A stretch of 64,000 bases of DNA, from NCBI GenBank assembly GCA_009760885.1, contig CM019696.1, positions 46,880,017 to 46,944,016 of the forward strand, in the 5' to 3' direction. The position numbers and the translations under genes were made by a program. Origin of the DNA: Achatina immaculata (lineage: Eukaryota; Mollusca; Gastropoda; Stylommatophora; Achatinidae). A model generated the notes under the pieces. It did no database searches. It had not been told where the DNA came from and worked only from the letters and a program-made list of their open reading frames with translations. Shown here piece after piece: positions 33,141 to 44,180 of this stretch (its first letter is position 1; every line of letters begins with the position of its first letter).

Positions 33141-33384
33141 AGCATAAGTTTATGCACTTTATAATGAACTCGTCCCGGAAGACCCCATTTTATCTTTGCA
33201 GCCATCATGCCTCAGCTTCAGCATAACAACACTGGTAAAGCCACATTGCCCAAGTTATCAAAACACGGAAGTCCACTTGGGAAGGGGGAATACTTTGAAG
33301 TGAGGGATTAATGGCTGTGTACATAGAGCATTGGCCATAGCGCTTGCAGGCTGGGGTTTCCAGTTTTGCGCCCCCCACCCCCGA

Positions 33385-33500
33385 CAGAAAAAAAAGCAGA
33401 AGAACGAGAAAAGGGGGTTTATGAGCCTACAGGGATTCGAACTCGTGGCCCCCATATAAGAAGCCAGCTTTCAACTCCCTCAGTCACGCCGCCCTAGTGG
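33385..33500 (-). mobile_element. tRNA-like SINE remnant
   Basis: The minus strand contains GGGCGGCGTGACTGAGGGAG (A-box-like), CCACGAGTTCGAATCCC (B box) and TGTAGGCTCATAAACCC. It is different from SINE-S downstream of the B box. Confidence 0.45.
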
Positions 33501-33711
33501 TTAGTTCTAGTAGCATTAAATACAAATCAGATTTCCTTGGTAACGATTTCTAGTTGGCTGAATCTCCTAGAAGTCGTTTTCTGAATAACGTTACACTCCA
33601 GAGTCGCTGACGGAGACCAGGATAAAAGGTAACGATACGGAAGAAGAAAAATGAAAACCAGTTTACACTTCACAACCTCATCCACAAATAAACCTTTTAT
33701 TATAACCCGTT

Positions 33712-34445
33712 TTTGTTTTGTCCTTGCTAATTTCAAAATAGGACTTGAAATTAACAAGAACGAAACAAAAATAATGAAAATTCCTCTCAATCAAAATGGA
33801 AAAATACACATAGAAGGGACAGATATTGAAGAAGTCAATCAATTTGCATACCTTGGCAGCTACATAGACCAGGATGGTGACACTAGAAAGGAAGTTAGGA
33901 TCAGAATTGCACAAGCAGCATCGATCTTCAAGAATCTTGAGAACATATGGCATTCAAAAGTTATAAGCACAAAAACCAAGTTAAGATTATTCAATTCAAA
34001 TGTAATATCTACACTCATTTATGCATGTGAAAGCTGGAAAACAACTAAAGAAATAGACAAGAAATTAGACTCTTTTGAAAACAAATGTCTAAGGAAAATA
34101 CTCGGCATCAAGTGGAACGAATTCAAGAACAATGCAGAGATAAGACAGATGACTGAACAACAACCAGTCTCATGGGTGATCAGGAAAAGGAGATGGACAT
34201 ATGTTGGTCACTTGATGAGAAGAAATGATCAGAGAATACCAAAACAAGCTATCAAGTGGAACACAACAGGTCAAAGAAAAAGAGGCAGACCGCGTGAAAC
34301 TCTGAAGAGGACATTGTTAAGAGAGGTCAAATTAACAGGCATAAAATCCTTTGATGAGGTTGAAAGACTCGCGGAAGACAGGAAAAATTGGCGAACTACT
34401 TTGCGAGCCCTATGTGACGTTTAACGGCACGGGAAGGATATAAGA
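33712..34445 (+). mobile_element. LINE-A copy with inverted 5' end (twin-priming type)
   Basis: It is flanked by perfect 11-bp direct repeats TATAACCCGTT (33701-33711 and 34446-34456). The first roughly 23 bp (33712-33734, TTTGTTTTGTCCTTGCTAAT...) are the reverse complement of the sense segment that follows at about 33747-33785. The inserted copy is thus inverted at its very 5' end and then sense to the tail GGATATAAGA. The open frame 33651-34424 covers the post-catalytic RT region: IGLEINKNETKIMKIPL, FAYLGSYIDQDG, LIYACESWKTTKEIDKKL, WVIRKRRWTYVGHLMRR, GQRKRGRPRETL and RALCDV, with no stop. It is a recent insertion by its intact frame, but too short to be functional. Confidence 0.93.
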
Positions 34446-34456
34446 TATAACCCGTT

Positions 34457-35135
34457 AGAGCATGCGTCATTATTATTGGATCGTGCTATATATCACCAGA
34501 TCTAATGTGTGTGAGTGTGGGGGTGGGGTTGAGAAGCAGAGGGGGGGGGGGGGAAGTGACCCATGCAATGCCTGACTCCAGAGCCTGGATGATTTCTCCT
34601 TGTTTAAGTACAGGAGGAAAGAGGCCAGAGAGTTGTGTCTATTATAAGGAGGCACGTAGATGATGACAACAGAATGAGTAATCAATAGAGACAGACAGAC
34701 AGACGGAGATATATAGTTTCTGCATGATCTTGCAAGATTCCTGTCAGGGCCCATGTCTATGGGGCGCAGCGCTGGCAACATAATTCTCTAGCCTGCCACT
34801 GAACAAAGGAACTAACACGTATTGGTGGACCAACAAAAATATAGAAACTAAAACTGTTTGGTGTTGAGCAAAGAAAACATAGAAAGTAACACGTATTGGT
34901 GATCCTTAACTTTTTTTTTTTTGCATTTTGTTTTGTTTTTCATTGAGTTTGTGGAGTGCTATTGCTTCAATCACGGGTCTTCTTCTTCTACTTCTTCGTC
35001 TTCGTTCAATTTCGTATATTCAGCTTTCTAAACAGGGAGTCGAGTTGCCACCATGAGTCAGCACCAGGTCTTCGTAGGAACTTTATGTTCCCCTCCAGGC
35101 TTATCTCTCGGGGCCGTACGTGAGCTCTGAGGCCT
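34457..35135. other. unassigned sequence
   Basis: G-rich run near 34540-34552, (AGAC)n near 34690-34705, T run near 34910. No gene recognised. Confidence 0.4.
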
Positions 35136-35447
35136 CTGTGTTCAGGAATCTAGGGGCTGTACCTAGGCTATGGGGTCTCTGTATGTGTTCAGGAATCTAG
35201 GGGCTGTACCTAGGCTATGGGGTCTCTGTATGTGTTCAGGAATCTGGGGGCTGTACCTGGGCTATGGGGTCTCTGTATGTGTTCAGGAGTCTGGGGGCCG
35301 TACCTGGGCTATGGGGTCTCTGTATGTGTTCAGGAATCTGGGGGCCGTACCTGGGCTATGGGGTCTCTGTATGTGTTCAGGAATCTGGGGGCCGTACCTG
35401 GGCTATGGGGTCTCTGTATGTGTTCAGGAGTCTGGGGGCCGTTTTGG
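35136..35447. repeat. 47-bp minisatellite, 6.6 copies
   Basis: Unit TGTGTTCAGGAATCTGGGGG + CCGTACCTGGGCTATGGGGT + CTCTGTA. Three overlapping + frames are open because of the 47-bp period; these are not proteins. Confidence 0.95.
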
Positions 35448-35571
35448 CACATGCTTTGGGCTGTTGGCTGTTATCTTGTGGACATGCGGGTCAATCATGG
35501 GTCTTAATGTGAGGGTTTTGAACTGGAGGGGGAGGGGCGGAATTCCCCTTCTCCTCACCTATTTCCTTTGC

Positions 35572-37197
35572 AGAGACAGGAGATTCTAGAAAGGTGGAAG
35601 GAATATTGCAGAGGAATATATGAAACAACTGAGTGTGAAAGCAGAAATCAACAGTGTGAATATAATTGGATGAGAAAGAACCCGAACCGACAACATAAGA
35701 AGTTTTATGGGCAATAAAGAATCTGAAAAATGGTAAATCACAAGGATGTGATGAGATAACAGCTAAACGTATAAAAGCAGGAGGAAAGGAATGTGCAACA
35801 ATCTATCATGCACTATGTAAAAAGATATGGCATTCAGGTATTTGGCCGAAAGAATGGAAAACAACTGTATTCATACCACTGCCAGAAACGGGTAACCTGA
35901 AATTATGCACAAACTACAGAACTGTTGCCCTGATTAGTCATGCCAGTAACATTCTGTTAAAATCATAATGAGAAGACTTCGTAAGAAAACAGAAGAAGAA
36001 GTCAATATGGTCCAATCTGGTTTCAGGGAAGGAAGAGGATCAAGAGATCATATATTCAATATAAGTTTAATAATAGAGAAATGCAGAGAGTTTAATGTGA
36101 ATCGATATGTATCTTTTATAGACTATTAAAAGACATTTGATTGTGTATAACACCAGAAACTATTGGAAATTATTTTAAAAAATTCGATTTCCAACACATT
36201 TGATACAATTAACATCACTGCTATATCTAGACCAACAGGCAGCAGTAAGAATAAATGGTGAAACAACAACTTCGTTTGACATAAAACAAGGGGTCCGTCA
36301 TGGGTGCATATTGTTGCCTTGCTTATTTAACTTGTATACTGAAAATATAATGAGGAATGTTAGAGAAGATGTAGACAAAGAATATTACGATGCCATAACA
36401 ATTGAAGGTTATGAAATACCAGAGATTAGATATGCTGATGACACAGTATTACTGTCCACAACACAAAAAGGAATGGAAAAACTAATTATGTCAGTCATTA
36501 AAAACAGCGAAGAGCAATACCTCTATCATAATGCGAAGAAAACTAAATTGATGACAACTGACAAAACAAACAAGGCAGCTGAAATATACATCAATGAGAG
36601 AAAACTGGAAGAAGTGGAGAGTTTTGAATATCTTGGATCACTGTTAACTAATAATGGAGATGCAATGAGGGAAATTAAAAGGAGGACATCTATCGCTCTT
36701 CAGAAAGTAAAACAAATAAAGAATCTGCGGAGAGGAGCAGACAGAACTACAAAAATAGTATTTTTAAGGGCATGCATCTTTCTGATCGCAACATATGCCT
36801 GTGAGACCTGGACACTTAACAAAACAGCTGAGAAACACATAAATGCCTTTGAATGTAAATGCTACAGAAGAGTTCTCCAAATATCGTGGACACAAAAAAG
36901 AACAAATATATATATACTACAAGAATATTGAAGAAGGCTTGCTAGTAAAGAGGATTAAAGAGACAAAACTTAAATATTTTTGACACATTAAACGTCATGA
37001 TAATTTAGAGAAGACCATCTTGGAAGGGTACGTAATGGGAAAAAGAAAGAGAGGAAGAGCAAGGCAAAGATGGCTGCAAGACATCGTTGAAGATCTGCAA
37101 ATGGATGCATCAGCAGCAGGCCATCTTGCTGACAACCGAGAGGCCTACAGGAGAGCTGTTAGAGAGGTAAAGTTCCGCAGAGGGCATGCAAATGAAT
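35572..37197 (+). pseudogene. reverse transcriptase ORF of LINE-B, broken
   Basis: Seen, in changing frames: LERWKEYCRGIY, AIKNLKNGKSQGCDEITAK, WPKEWKTTVFIPLPETGN, NYRTVALISHASNILLKII, VQSGFREGRGSRDHIF and SFIDY-stop-KTFDCV (domain A, stop at the K position). The long open frame 36200-36931 then carries DIKQGVRHGCILLPCLFNLY (domain B), EIRYADDTVLLST (YADD at 36431-36442), ESFEYLGSLLTNNGD, TYACETWTLNKTAE and CKCYRRVLQISWTQKRTN. After a frameshift it continues KRIKETKLKYF and GKRKRGRARQRWLQDIVEDL, ending AVREVKFRRGHANE. The motif order is that of RTE-like RT proteins. The stop in domain A and the frameshifts make it inactive. Confidence 0.87.
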
Positions 37198-37208
37198 GAA
37201 TGAATGAA
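35572..37208 (+). mobile_element. LINE-B, longest copy (1.6 kb)
   Basis: It begins at RQEILERWKEYCRGIYETTE and ends in HANE followed by (AATG)n at 37190-37205. It includes nearly all of the RT domain, with degeneration in the first 600 bp. No clear target duplication was found. Confidence 0.9.
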
Positions 37209-37379
37209 TCACCGATTTAATTTTGAGGGGTAGTTTGGGCCCACAGACTGACAGATTTAGACTGCTGGAATATTATATGCATATGTTAAATCACACAGCT
37301 GGGGAGGGTAGGGTGTGTGGAATGACATTCTGACGTATGAAAAGACCGCATGAGGCAAAAAAAGAGTTGAGATCCACTG
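37209..37379 (-). mobile_element. hAT-like terminal fragment
   Basis: The minus strand starting at 37379 reads CAGTGGATCTCAACTCTTTT, the canonical form of a hAT end. The left boundary and partner end were not found. The extent given is a guess bounded by the LINE-B tail. Confidence 0.4.
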
Positions 37380-38147
37380 GTCTAATGACATCATTTCTGA
37401 CACCATCGTGTGAAGTAAGAATGACAGCATCTGGTCTCACACATCGTGGAAATCAATTCACACGCTGGTGTGTTGTCTGACGGTGTCCATTTATCTGAAA
37501 ATTGATAACATCGCCCTTAATCAAACAAGCCGCAACAAACACTCCACACACAAACTCCCAACACTTTCTGTTTGTTTTAACCATTTTATCCACAAACTTC
37601 CATCAATAATTAACAACATTTTCCCACGCTAAGTGCAAGTGGTTTGACGGATCGACCAGGTATCACCTGCGGGCATTAAGCATAACACCGTGGTAGACCA
37701 ATACTTTTAGGAACTCGATACAACCTGTCGATTTACACAAGTTAAAACTGCCGGTAAGCATTGATATCCACTGGGTGTTGTGTCGCCAGCGCTATACATA
37801 TTATCCCAATATCCGTTATTAGCGCTGCTATCAATTATTCTCGGGAGTTTACACGGGAAAACTTAACGCGGAAATAAACATCTAGAATTGGCTAAAGTGC
37901 GGGTAAGGAATGGAAATTGCAGTCTGGGTAATATTTCTTCGGGTGCCCATTTGTTTCTGTTTTGTTTCAGTTTTATTTTGTGTTTATCTCTGAAAGCCTT
38001 TCACATTACCTTGTTTGTTTGTGTCGTTATCGTTTGTGTACGTGGGAGTGGAGTGTATGCTGTTTATTTTTTGTGCTCTCTTTGTACAGGTTTTTTTTTT
38101 CATTATTCCTCTGTAGAGTTTTTTTTTCTTTGTTAATTTTTTTTTCT
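37380..38147. other. unassigned sequence
   Basis: T-rich stretch from 37960. The N-terminal part of the open frame at 37962 is this T-rich DNA read through into LINE-C, not part of the retroelement protein. Confidence 0.5.
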
Positions 38148-39005
38148 CTGTACAGCGAGAATATTCTAAGAGCAATCATCACAGAACCAGCCATAAAAAT
38201 TGGAGGATACAATATTAGCAACCTTCGGTATGCTGACGACACAGTACTGATAGCTGAGAACCAACAACACCTGCAAAATCTCTTGGATAAAGTCGCCAAA
38301 GAAAGTGAACAGAAAGGCTTTTCTTTGAACATCAAAAAGACAGAGACTATGGTTATATCTAAGAAACATAATCCACCAACATGCAGTATTAAATTAAACG
38401 GAACTATTCTAAAGCAGGTGCAGAAATTCAAATACCTTGGAGCAGTAATAACTTCAGATGGGACATGCAGAACAGAAATTAGGAACAGAATAGGCCAAGC
38501 AAAGACTGCATTTAAGAGAATGAGAAACATATTAGCTAACACATCTTTATCAATGAATGTTAGAAAACGAGTCCTAAAATGCTATATTGAATCTATCTTG
38601 TTATATGGAAGTGAATCATGGACAATAGGCAAGTCTGCACAAAAATCATTGGAAGCAGCAGAAATGTGGTTTATTAGAAGAATGTTGCGAATCCCCTGGA
38701 CAGCAAAAATAACTAATGAAGAATGTATGAGAAGAGCTGGAGAGACAAAAAACCTTGTCAAAAAGATAAGAGAGAGACAATGTACTTTCATAGGACATGC
38801 AATGAGAAGAGGGGGCACTGAAAATATTATAACAACAGGAAAAATAGAAGGAAGAAGATCAAGAGGAAGACCAAGAGAAATGATACTGGACAGTCTGACG
38901 GGATGGTGTGAGAGGAGATCACCAACTGAACTGATGGCCTGCATGAAGGATAGGGTACTCTGGAGAAGCATAATAGCCAACGCCAGTCGGCACGGCACAT
39001 CATGA
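38148..39005 (+). pseudogene. C-terminal half of LINE-C reverse transcriptase (open frame)
   Basis: 285 codons with no stop: ISNLRYADDTVLIAENQQHL (YADD at 38229-38240), GFSLNIKKTETMVISKKHN, QKFKYLGAVITSDGTCRTEI, KRVLKCYIESILLYGSESWT, WFIRRMLRIPWTAKITNEEC, RQCTFIGHAMRRGGTENIIT, GRRSRGRPREMILDSLTGWC and DRVLWRSIIANASRHG. These are the palm/thumb and C-terminal regions of an RTE-like RT. Domains 0-B and the endonuclease are missing, so it cannot act alone. The uninterrupted frame suggests a young insertion. In the ORF the upstream T-rich codons from 37962 are accidental. Confidence 0.88.
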
Positions 39006-39030
39006 TGATGATGATGATGATGATGATGAA
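38148..39030 (+). mobile_element. LINE-C copy 1, 5'-truncated, ATG tail
   Basis: It starts at LYSENILRAIITEPAIKIGG and ends at the stop after ANASRHGTS, followed immediately by (ATG)9 at 39002-39029. No clear target duplication: both flanks are T-rich. Confidence 0.9.
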
Positions 39031-39683
39031 TTTCTTCTTTCTTTCTCTGTGCTATTTATTCCTTCCCTCTTCTCCTTTCTTGTGCAGTCTTTCTTTCTTT
39101 CTGTCTTTAATTTTATTTGTTTCTCTGTGCAGTTTTTATTCTTTCTTTCTATATATAGATTTTCTTTCTTTCATTGTACAGTTCTTTCCTTCTTCTTCTT
39201 TTTTCATCCCCCCCCCCCTTTTTCTTTTAACGTTTTTTTTCTGAAGACATTTCTTCTGCACTTTTCTATAATTCTTTCTTTCTTAAGATATTTCTCCAGG
39301 ACTTTTCTATAGTTCTTTCTTTCTGAAGATATTTCTTCTGTACTTAACTATAGTTCTTTTTTCCTATTGTTCTTTTATACTTTTTTTCTAATCATACATT
39401 ACTTTCTTTATTTTTACAGTTCCTTTTTATTTACAGTCTTTCTTTTATTTTGAGTTCCTTTTTTTGTCCTCACTTCTTTTATATTTAATTTCTTTAATTT
39501 CCTTTTTTTTTTTTGTTCGTAGTTCTTTTTTCCCTCAGATTTATTTTATATCAGATTTCTGTCCTCACTCCTTTTTTTCTTTATTCAGTTCTTTCAGTCT
39601 GCATTACTTTTTTACCTAAATTCTTCTTGTCTTTAGTTGTTTTCGTTCTCAATTGTTTTAATTTTCAGTTTATTGTATTCTGT
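39031..39683. other. T-rich low-complexity region, left part
   Basis: TTCTTTCTTTCT-type text with phrases such as CAGTTCTTTTT recurring; it continues on the other side of the LINE-B copy as 40758-41170. Confidence 0.6.
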
Positions 39684-40757
39684 TCATTTGATTGTGTACA
39701 ACACCAGAAACTATTGGAAATAATGGGGAAAAAAATGGGATTTCCAACACGTGATATAATTAACATCACTGCTGTATCTAGACCAACAAGCAGCAGTTAG
39801 AATAAATGATGGTATAACAACTTGGTTTGACATAAAACAAGGGGTCTGTCAGGGGTGCATATTGTCACCTTACTTATTTAACTTGTATACTGAAAATATA
39901 ATGAGGAATGTTAGGGACGATGTAGACAAAGAATAAGACGATGCCATAATAATTGGAGGTTATGAAATACCAGAGATTAGATATGCTGATGACACAGTAT
40001 TACTGTCCACAACACAAAAAGGAATGGAAAAACTAATTATGTCAGTCCGTAAGAACAGCGAAGAGCAAAATATATATTTTAATGCGAAGAAAACTAAACT
40101 CATGACAATTGACAAAACACACAAGTCAGCTAATATATGCATCAATGAGGAAAAACTGGAAGAAGTGGAGAGATTTGAATATCTTGGATCAATACTAACT
40201 AATAATGGAGATACAATGGGGGAAATTAAAAGGAGGACATCTATCGCTCTTCAGAAAGTAAAACAACTAAAGAATCTGTGGAGAGGAACAAACAGAACCA
40301 CAAAAATAAGATTTGTAAGGGCATGCATCTTTCCCATCGCAACATATGCCTGTGAGACCTGGACACTTAACAAAACAGCTGAGAAACAGAAATTTACATT
40401 CCTTTGAATGTAAATGCTACAGAAGAGTTCTTCAAATGTTATGAACACAATAAACGAACAAATATATCCATATTACAAGAACTTAATATTGAAGAAGGCT
40501 GGCTAGCAAAGAGGATTAAAGAGAGAAAACTTAAATATTTTAGACACATTAAACGTCATGATAATCTAGAGAAAACCGTCTTGGAAAGGTGCATAATGGG
40601 AAAAAGAAAGAGATGAAGACCAAGGCGAAGATGGCTGCAAGATATAGTTGATGATCTGCAAATGGATGCATCAGCAGCAGGCCATCTTTCTCACAACCGA
40701 GAGGCCTACAGGAGAGCTGTTAGGGAGGCAAAGTTTCGCAAGGGACATGCAAATGAA
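39684..40757 (+). mobile_element. LINE-B copy 3 inserted in the T-rich region
   Basis: It begins at FDCVQHQKLLEI-like codons (domain A region), with PEIRYADDTVLLST at about 39973 in a frame interrupted by stops upstream. The open frame 40024-40407 carries ERFEYLGSILTNNGD and TYACETWTLNKTAEK. After a frameshift FECKCYRRVLQM, EGWLAKRIKERKLKYFRHIK and GKRKR-stop lead to KFRKGHANE and the AATGAATG tail. Compared with 35572-37208 it has more stops. Confidence 0.88.
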
Positions 40758-40914
40758 TGAATGTGTTTTGCTCTTTTCTACCTCAGTTTTTTTGTCTCCA
40801 GTTCTTTTTGTCTTCAGTTCTCCCTTTTTTATTCTTTTTTTTTTCTTCAATTTTTTGTTTTGTCCCAAGGTTTAATTCGAATTTTGCTCTTAGTTCATTT
40901 CCTCTTCATTTATA
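40758..40914. other. T-rich low-complexity region
   Basis: TTTTTGTCTTCAGTTC-type text. It is the right-hand continuation of 39031-39683. Confidence 0.5.
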
Positions 40915-41115
40915 TTTATCCTCAGTTCTTTATGTCTTCAATTCTATTTATCCTCAGTTCTTTATGTCTTCAATTCTATTTATCCTCAGTTTTTTATGTC
41001 TTCAATTCTATTTATTCTCAGTTCTTTCTTCAATTCTATTTATCCTCAGTTCTTTATGTCTTCAATTCTATTTATCTTCTGTGCTTTCTTCAATTTTATT
41101 TATCCTCAGTTCTTT
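40915..41115. repeat. 32-bp minisatellite, 6 copies
   Basis: Unit CCTCAGTTCTTTATGTCTTC + AATTCTATTTAT. Two units lack the middle TATGT. Related text occurs at 44700-44790. Confidence 0.9.
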
Positions 41116-41171
41116 TTGTCCAAGTTCTTTTCGCTCTTAGTTCTTTTTGTCCTGAATTCTTTTTGCCTCGA

Positions 41172-41863
41172 TTTATAATATTGTATAGATGTTCACTATC
41201 ATATTATTGATGAAGATTGAAGTCGAAGTTCTTTGTTCTTTTTACATCGAGGACTAACACCCATTACCACTTCACTAAATCAAATGCGATGAAAATGTTC
41301 ACTGCATTATTTAATTCTGACCATTTAAGTTATCAGATTCAACAGTTGGTAACATCACTTGTACTAAGATGTAATATGACATAATCTTCGTTAGTTTCGT
41401 CGTTGAAGCAGATAATCATTTGTTCACAATATCAAAATTTATCATATTCTGCATGCAGCATTTCTCACTGTTCTCAACTTCACAATATTCTATACTTCAT
41501 ACGAGAACATTTCCTAACTCAGTATTATATCAGATCTGTAACACGCCGTCAGCTAGTTTCTCGTCTAAAATCACTTTACTCGAAGCTCCAACAGTATCAA
41601 ATCTTCTTAATCACTTGAATCACAACTTCAGTCTAACATTACTTCTTCTTCGTTCGCTTCTACCACCAAGACAGCCCCGTGATCCTACTGAATTTACTCC
41701 CGTGGTCCTCAATAGGTCCCGTGGTCCCCGAAAGGACCACACGAGATCCCCGAGAGGATCACAGGAGTTCAGAGTATCGCAGGGCTTGAGCTTGTATTCT
41801 TGGTGGGTCTCAGAAACGGGATTGCGTGACACCGTGGTTTTCGTTGCACCAGTTTAGTCTAGA
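41172..41863. other. unassigned sequence
   Basis: 41690-41760 has partly palindromic CCCGTGGTCC / GGACCAC and AGATCCCCGAGAGGATC phrases. No gene recognised. Confidence 0.4.
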
Positions 41864-42120
41864 GTTGGACTTTCTCACCGGAAAACCTCGGAGTGTTTGG
41901 ATATCAGTATATCCCTGCTGGGTGAGAGGTGGTAGCCCATCAAGGCTAGAGTTGGACTTTCTCACCGGAAAACCTCGACGTATTTTGAGATACCCGTGTA
42001 TCATCGCCGGGTGAGAAGTGGTTGCCCATCCAGTCCAGGGTTGGACTTTCTCACCGGAAAACCTCAGTGTGATTAGGATACGTATCACCTTCGCCGGGTG
42101 AGAGGTGGTTGCCTATCTAG
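41864..42120. repeat. 81-87 bp tandem repeat, 3 copies
   Basis: Units begin TTGGACTTTCTCACCGGAAA (41864, 41951, 42032), followed by ACCTC, a variable part, and GGGTGAGAGGTGGTTGCC. Confidence 0.9.
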
Positions 42121-42239
42121 ACTGCCTTGGTCCAGTGTCTCCGACTTCAGCATTTTGTGGTCGTGGCCGCTGCCCTTCCTAGTTGTGACCAGGACGGAGT
42201 TTTTGTCCAGAAGGTCGAATCCTCGCCACAAGCGACTTC

Positions 42240-42540
42240 CACCCCTGGGTTGAACCGGTTTATTATCCCAGTATGGGCGTGTTTAAGACGTGATCGACCT
42301 TTAGAGCAGAGGTACCATGACATGCGTAGCCATCAAGTTTCACCCCTGGTGTAAGCTGGTTTAGGCATATTTCACCAGTATGGGTGTATATCGAAAGTGA
42401 CCGACCTCTAGAACAGAAGTACCATGACATGCCTAGCCATCGAGTTTCACCCCTGGTGTGTGCTGGTTTAGGCATATTTCACCAGTATGGGTGTATTTCG
42501 GACGTGGCCGACCTCTAGATCAGAGGCGCCGTGGTATGAG
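42240..42540. repeat. 105-bp tandem repeat, 3 copies
   Basis: Units begin CACCCCTGG (42240, 42342, 42449) with TTTCACCAGTATGGGTGTAT and GACCTCTAGANCAGAGGTAC inside. The last unit runs into sequence that recurs at 43262. Confidence 0.85.
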
Positions 42541-42734
42541 TAGCTCGCATCGCGATACTACTGGACATACTGATTAAGCTTCACTTTATCCTTTCCATCA
42601 CCTTTTCACATCGGCGCCACACAGCAACCCTGATTGCTTTTCCGCATTTTCTTCCTTGGCCAGGAGGAGCTTCACTCCACACGCGGCATCCGAAGAATCT
42701 CGCCAGCAGTGTCTTTCAGGCATTTCGCCCGATA
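42541..42734. repeat. diverged direct repeat, left copy (partner 43265-43460)
   Basis: Shared phrases with 43265-43460 in the same order: CCTTT-CACCTTTTC, GCGCCACAC, TTTGCATTTTCTTC, GGCC(A/G)GGAGGAGC and TCTCGCCA(G/A)CAG. LINE-E copy 2 lies between the two. Confidence 0.6.
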
Positions 42735-43228
42735 TGAGTGCTGCAGACTATATGGAAATCTAAAAAAAATTAAGCATAAATACGAAAATCAGGATATTTA
42801 AGAGTAATGTTCTAAGTGTACTACTCTATGGAAGTGAATGCGGGAAAATCACCAAAACAATAGAAAACAAGTTGAATTCTTTCCAGACTAAATGTTTAGG
42901 GAGAATTAGAAAAATATTTTGGCCAAACACCATAAGAAATAACATTTTGCTGGCAGAAATGCAGATGAAGCCATTGGCAGCAATTATTGAGGAAAAACGC
43001 TGGCGATGGTTGGGTCATGTGCTTCGAATGACTGACAACTCACTACCAAAAATAGCACTAAGATGGACACCACAGGGGAACAGAAGTAAGGGTAGACCAA
43101 AAGAGACATGGAGAAGGACAACAGAAAGGATGTTGAGCAACAGAGGGCTTACCTGGGCAAGAGCAGAAAAAAAGGCAAATGACAGGCATTCATATTGCGG
43201 AAGCCCCATGTGCCTTGGACACTTACAG
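42735..43228 (+). mobile_element. LINE-E copy 2
   Basis: It starts with KKLSINTKIRIFKSNVLSVL-like codons and then YGSECGKITKTIENKLNSFQ. The open frame 42872-43300 carries EMQMKPLAAIIEEKRWRWLG, RMTDNSLPKIALRWTPQGNR and ERMLSNRGLTWARAEKKAND. It ends at TGTGCCTTGGACACTTACAG TTCAGA, directly followed by (GA)n at 43231-43262. Only the C-terminal RT region remains. Confidence 0.82.

Positions 43229-43230
<2 letters not shown>

Positions 43231-43262
<32 letters not shown>
43231..43262. repeat. (GA)n microsatellite at LINE-E 3' end
   Basis: Sixteen GA units directly after the LINE-E 3' end; it may be the element's own tail. Confidence 0.95.
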
Positions 43263-43264
<2 letters not shown>

Positions 43265-43265
<1 letters not shown>

Positions 43266-43460
43266 CACTTAGGCCGACCCCCAGACCAGAGGTGCCGTGA
43301 TTTGACTACTGTTTACTTCGTTTATTCCTTTATTTCACCTTTTCCACAGTGGTGCCGCACGGTAATCCCATTTGCATTTTCTTCACTGGCCGGAAGGAGC
43401 CCCACTTCACGCACGGCAGCTGAATAGTCTCGCCAACAGCGAAGATGAGCTACCAACATG
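43265..43460. repeat. diverged direct repeat, right copy (partner 42541-42734)
   Basis: See the partner; the order of shared phrases is the same. Confidence 0.55.
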
Positions 43461-43980
43461 ACTCTCATCTACCCGAAACATCTGGTTTTAGGCGCCAGAT
43501 ATTCGCCTTCGCCCCTTCTCCTGTCAGTTTAAACAGTTCTGCCACGAGACGACCAGGAGCTGGACTTGACTGTCAGAAGCTATTTGAGACAAACGCCGTA
43601 GAAGTGGAGAGCGTATCCTCCACCCCACCTCCGGCAATAACAGTCCTTAGAACCTAACACTACTTCTGATTCTATAACGTCTTGTTCTCTTTCTTCTTCT
43701 TCTGTGTTTCTGTCGCCTCCGTGTCTCTCTGGTGTGTGTTCTCTACTTCTTCTGCTGCTCTTCTCTGTCTACTTCTAACCATCCCCCTCACGTGTCCGCT
43801 AGCCTCTGAACTTCCTCTTCTTGGGGGGGTCCTTCATTCTCGTGCTCCTTCCATTGACGTCTGGCCCGGTCTCTATTCAATGATCATCCTTGTTTATCCG
43901 TCTTCGGGCTCCCCTCCTCTGTCTCCTCTCTCTTCTACTTCCGTACTTCTTGGTCCTCTCCTGTCTCTCCGCTTGCCTTT
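43461..43980. other. unassigned CT-rich sequence
   Basis: TCTTCTTCTGTGTTTCTG-type low complexity from 43680. No gene recognised. Confidence 0.4.
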
Positions 43981-43989
43981 TTATCTTTA

Positions 43990-44180
43990 AGTCCAGCTTG
44001 ACGGATTAACCAATAAGTATTTTGGCTCCACCCTTTAGATGCCCACTGGTTCCCCCATGAGCGTTCTGATTGTCCGTCATTCAAACTGCCCCGTGACTTA
44101 TCTCTCGTAAGTCAGTTGTCCAATAAGCCACGCCTCTAAATATTTAATTGGTCAGCTGGTCGAGTTGGTCACTCCCTTTT
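43990..44180. promoter_or_regulatory. cluster of CCAAT/GC/TATA-like motifs
   Basis: Two CCAAT boxes (AACCAATAAG, GTCCAATAAG), two inverted ones (GATTGTCC is degenerate, AATTGGTCAG is good), a GCCACGCC GC-box-like site and CTAAATATTTAA within 190 bp. This could be a real promoter or an LTR remnant. There is no supporting ORF downstream. Confidence 0.22.

Noticed and set aside
33651..34424. intact retrotransposon gene
   Set aside because: Open frame, but it begins after the catalytic YADD region and includes accidental upstream codons from the flank and the inverted 5' end.
37962..38147. N-terminal membrane-like segment of the LINE-C ORF
   Set aside because: T-rich flanking DNA read as Phe/Leu/Cys codons; LINE-C starts at LYSEN (38148).
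43990..44180. LTR of a retrovirus-like element
   Set aside because: Promoter-like motifs only; no second LTR, primer binding site or gag/pol frame could be found.
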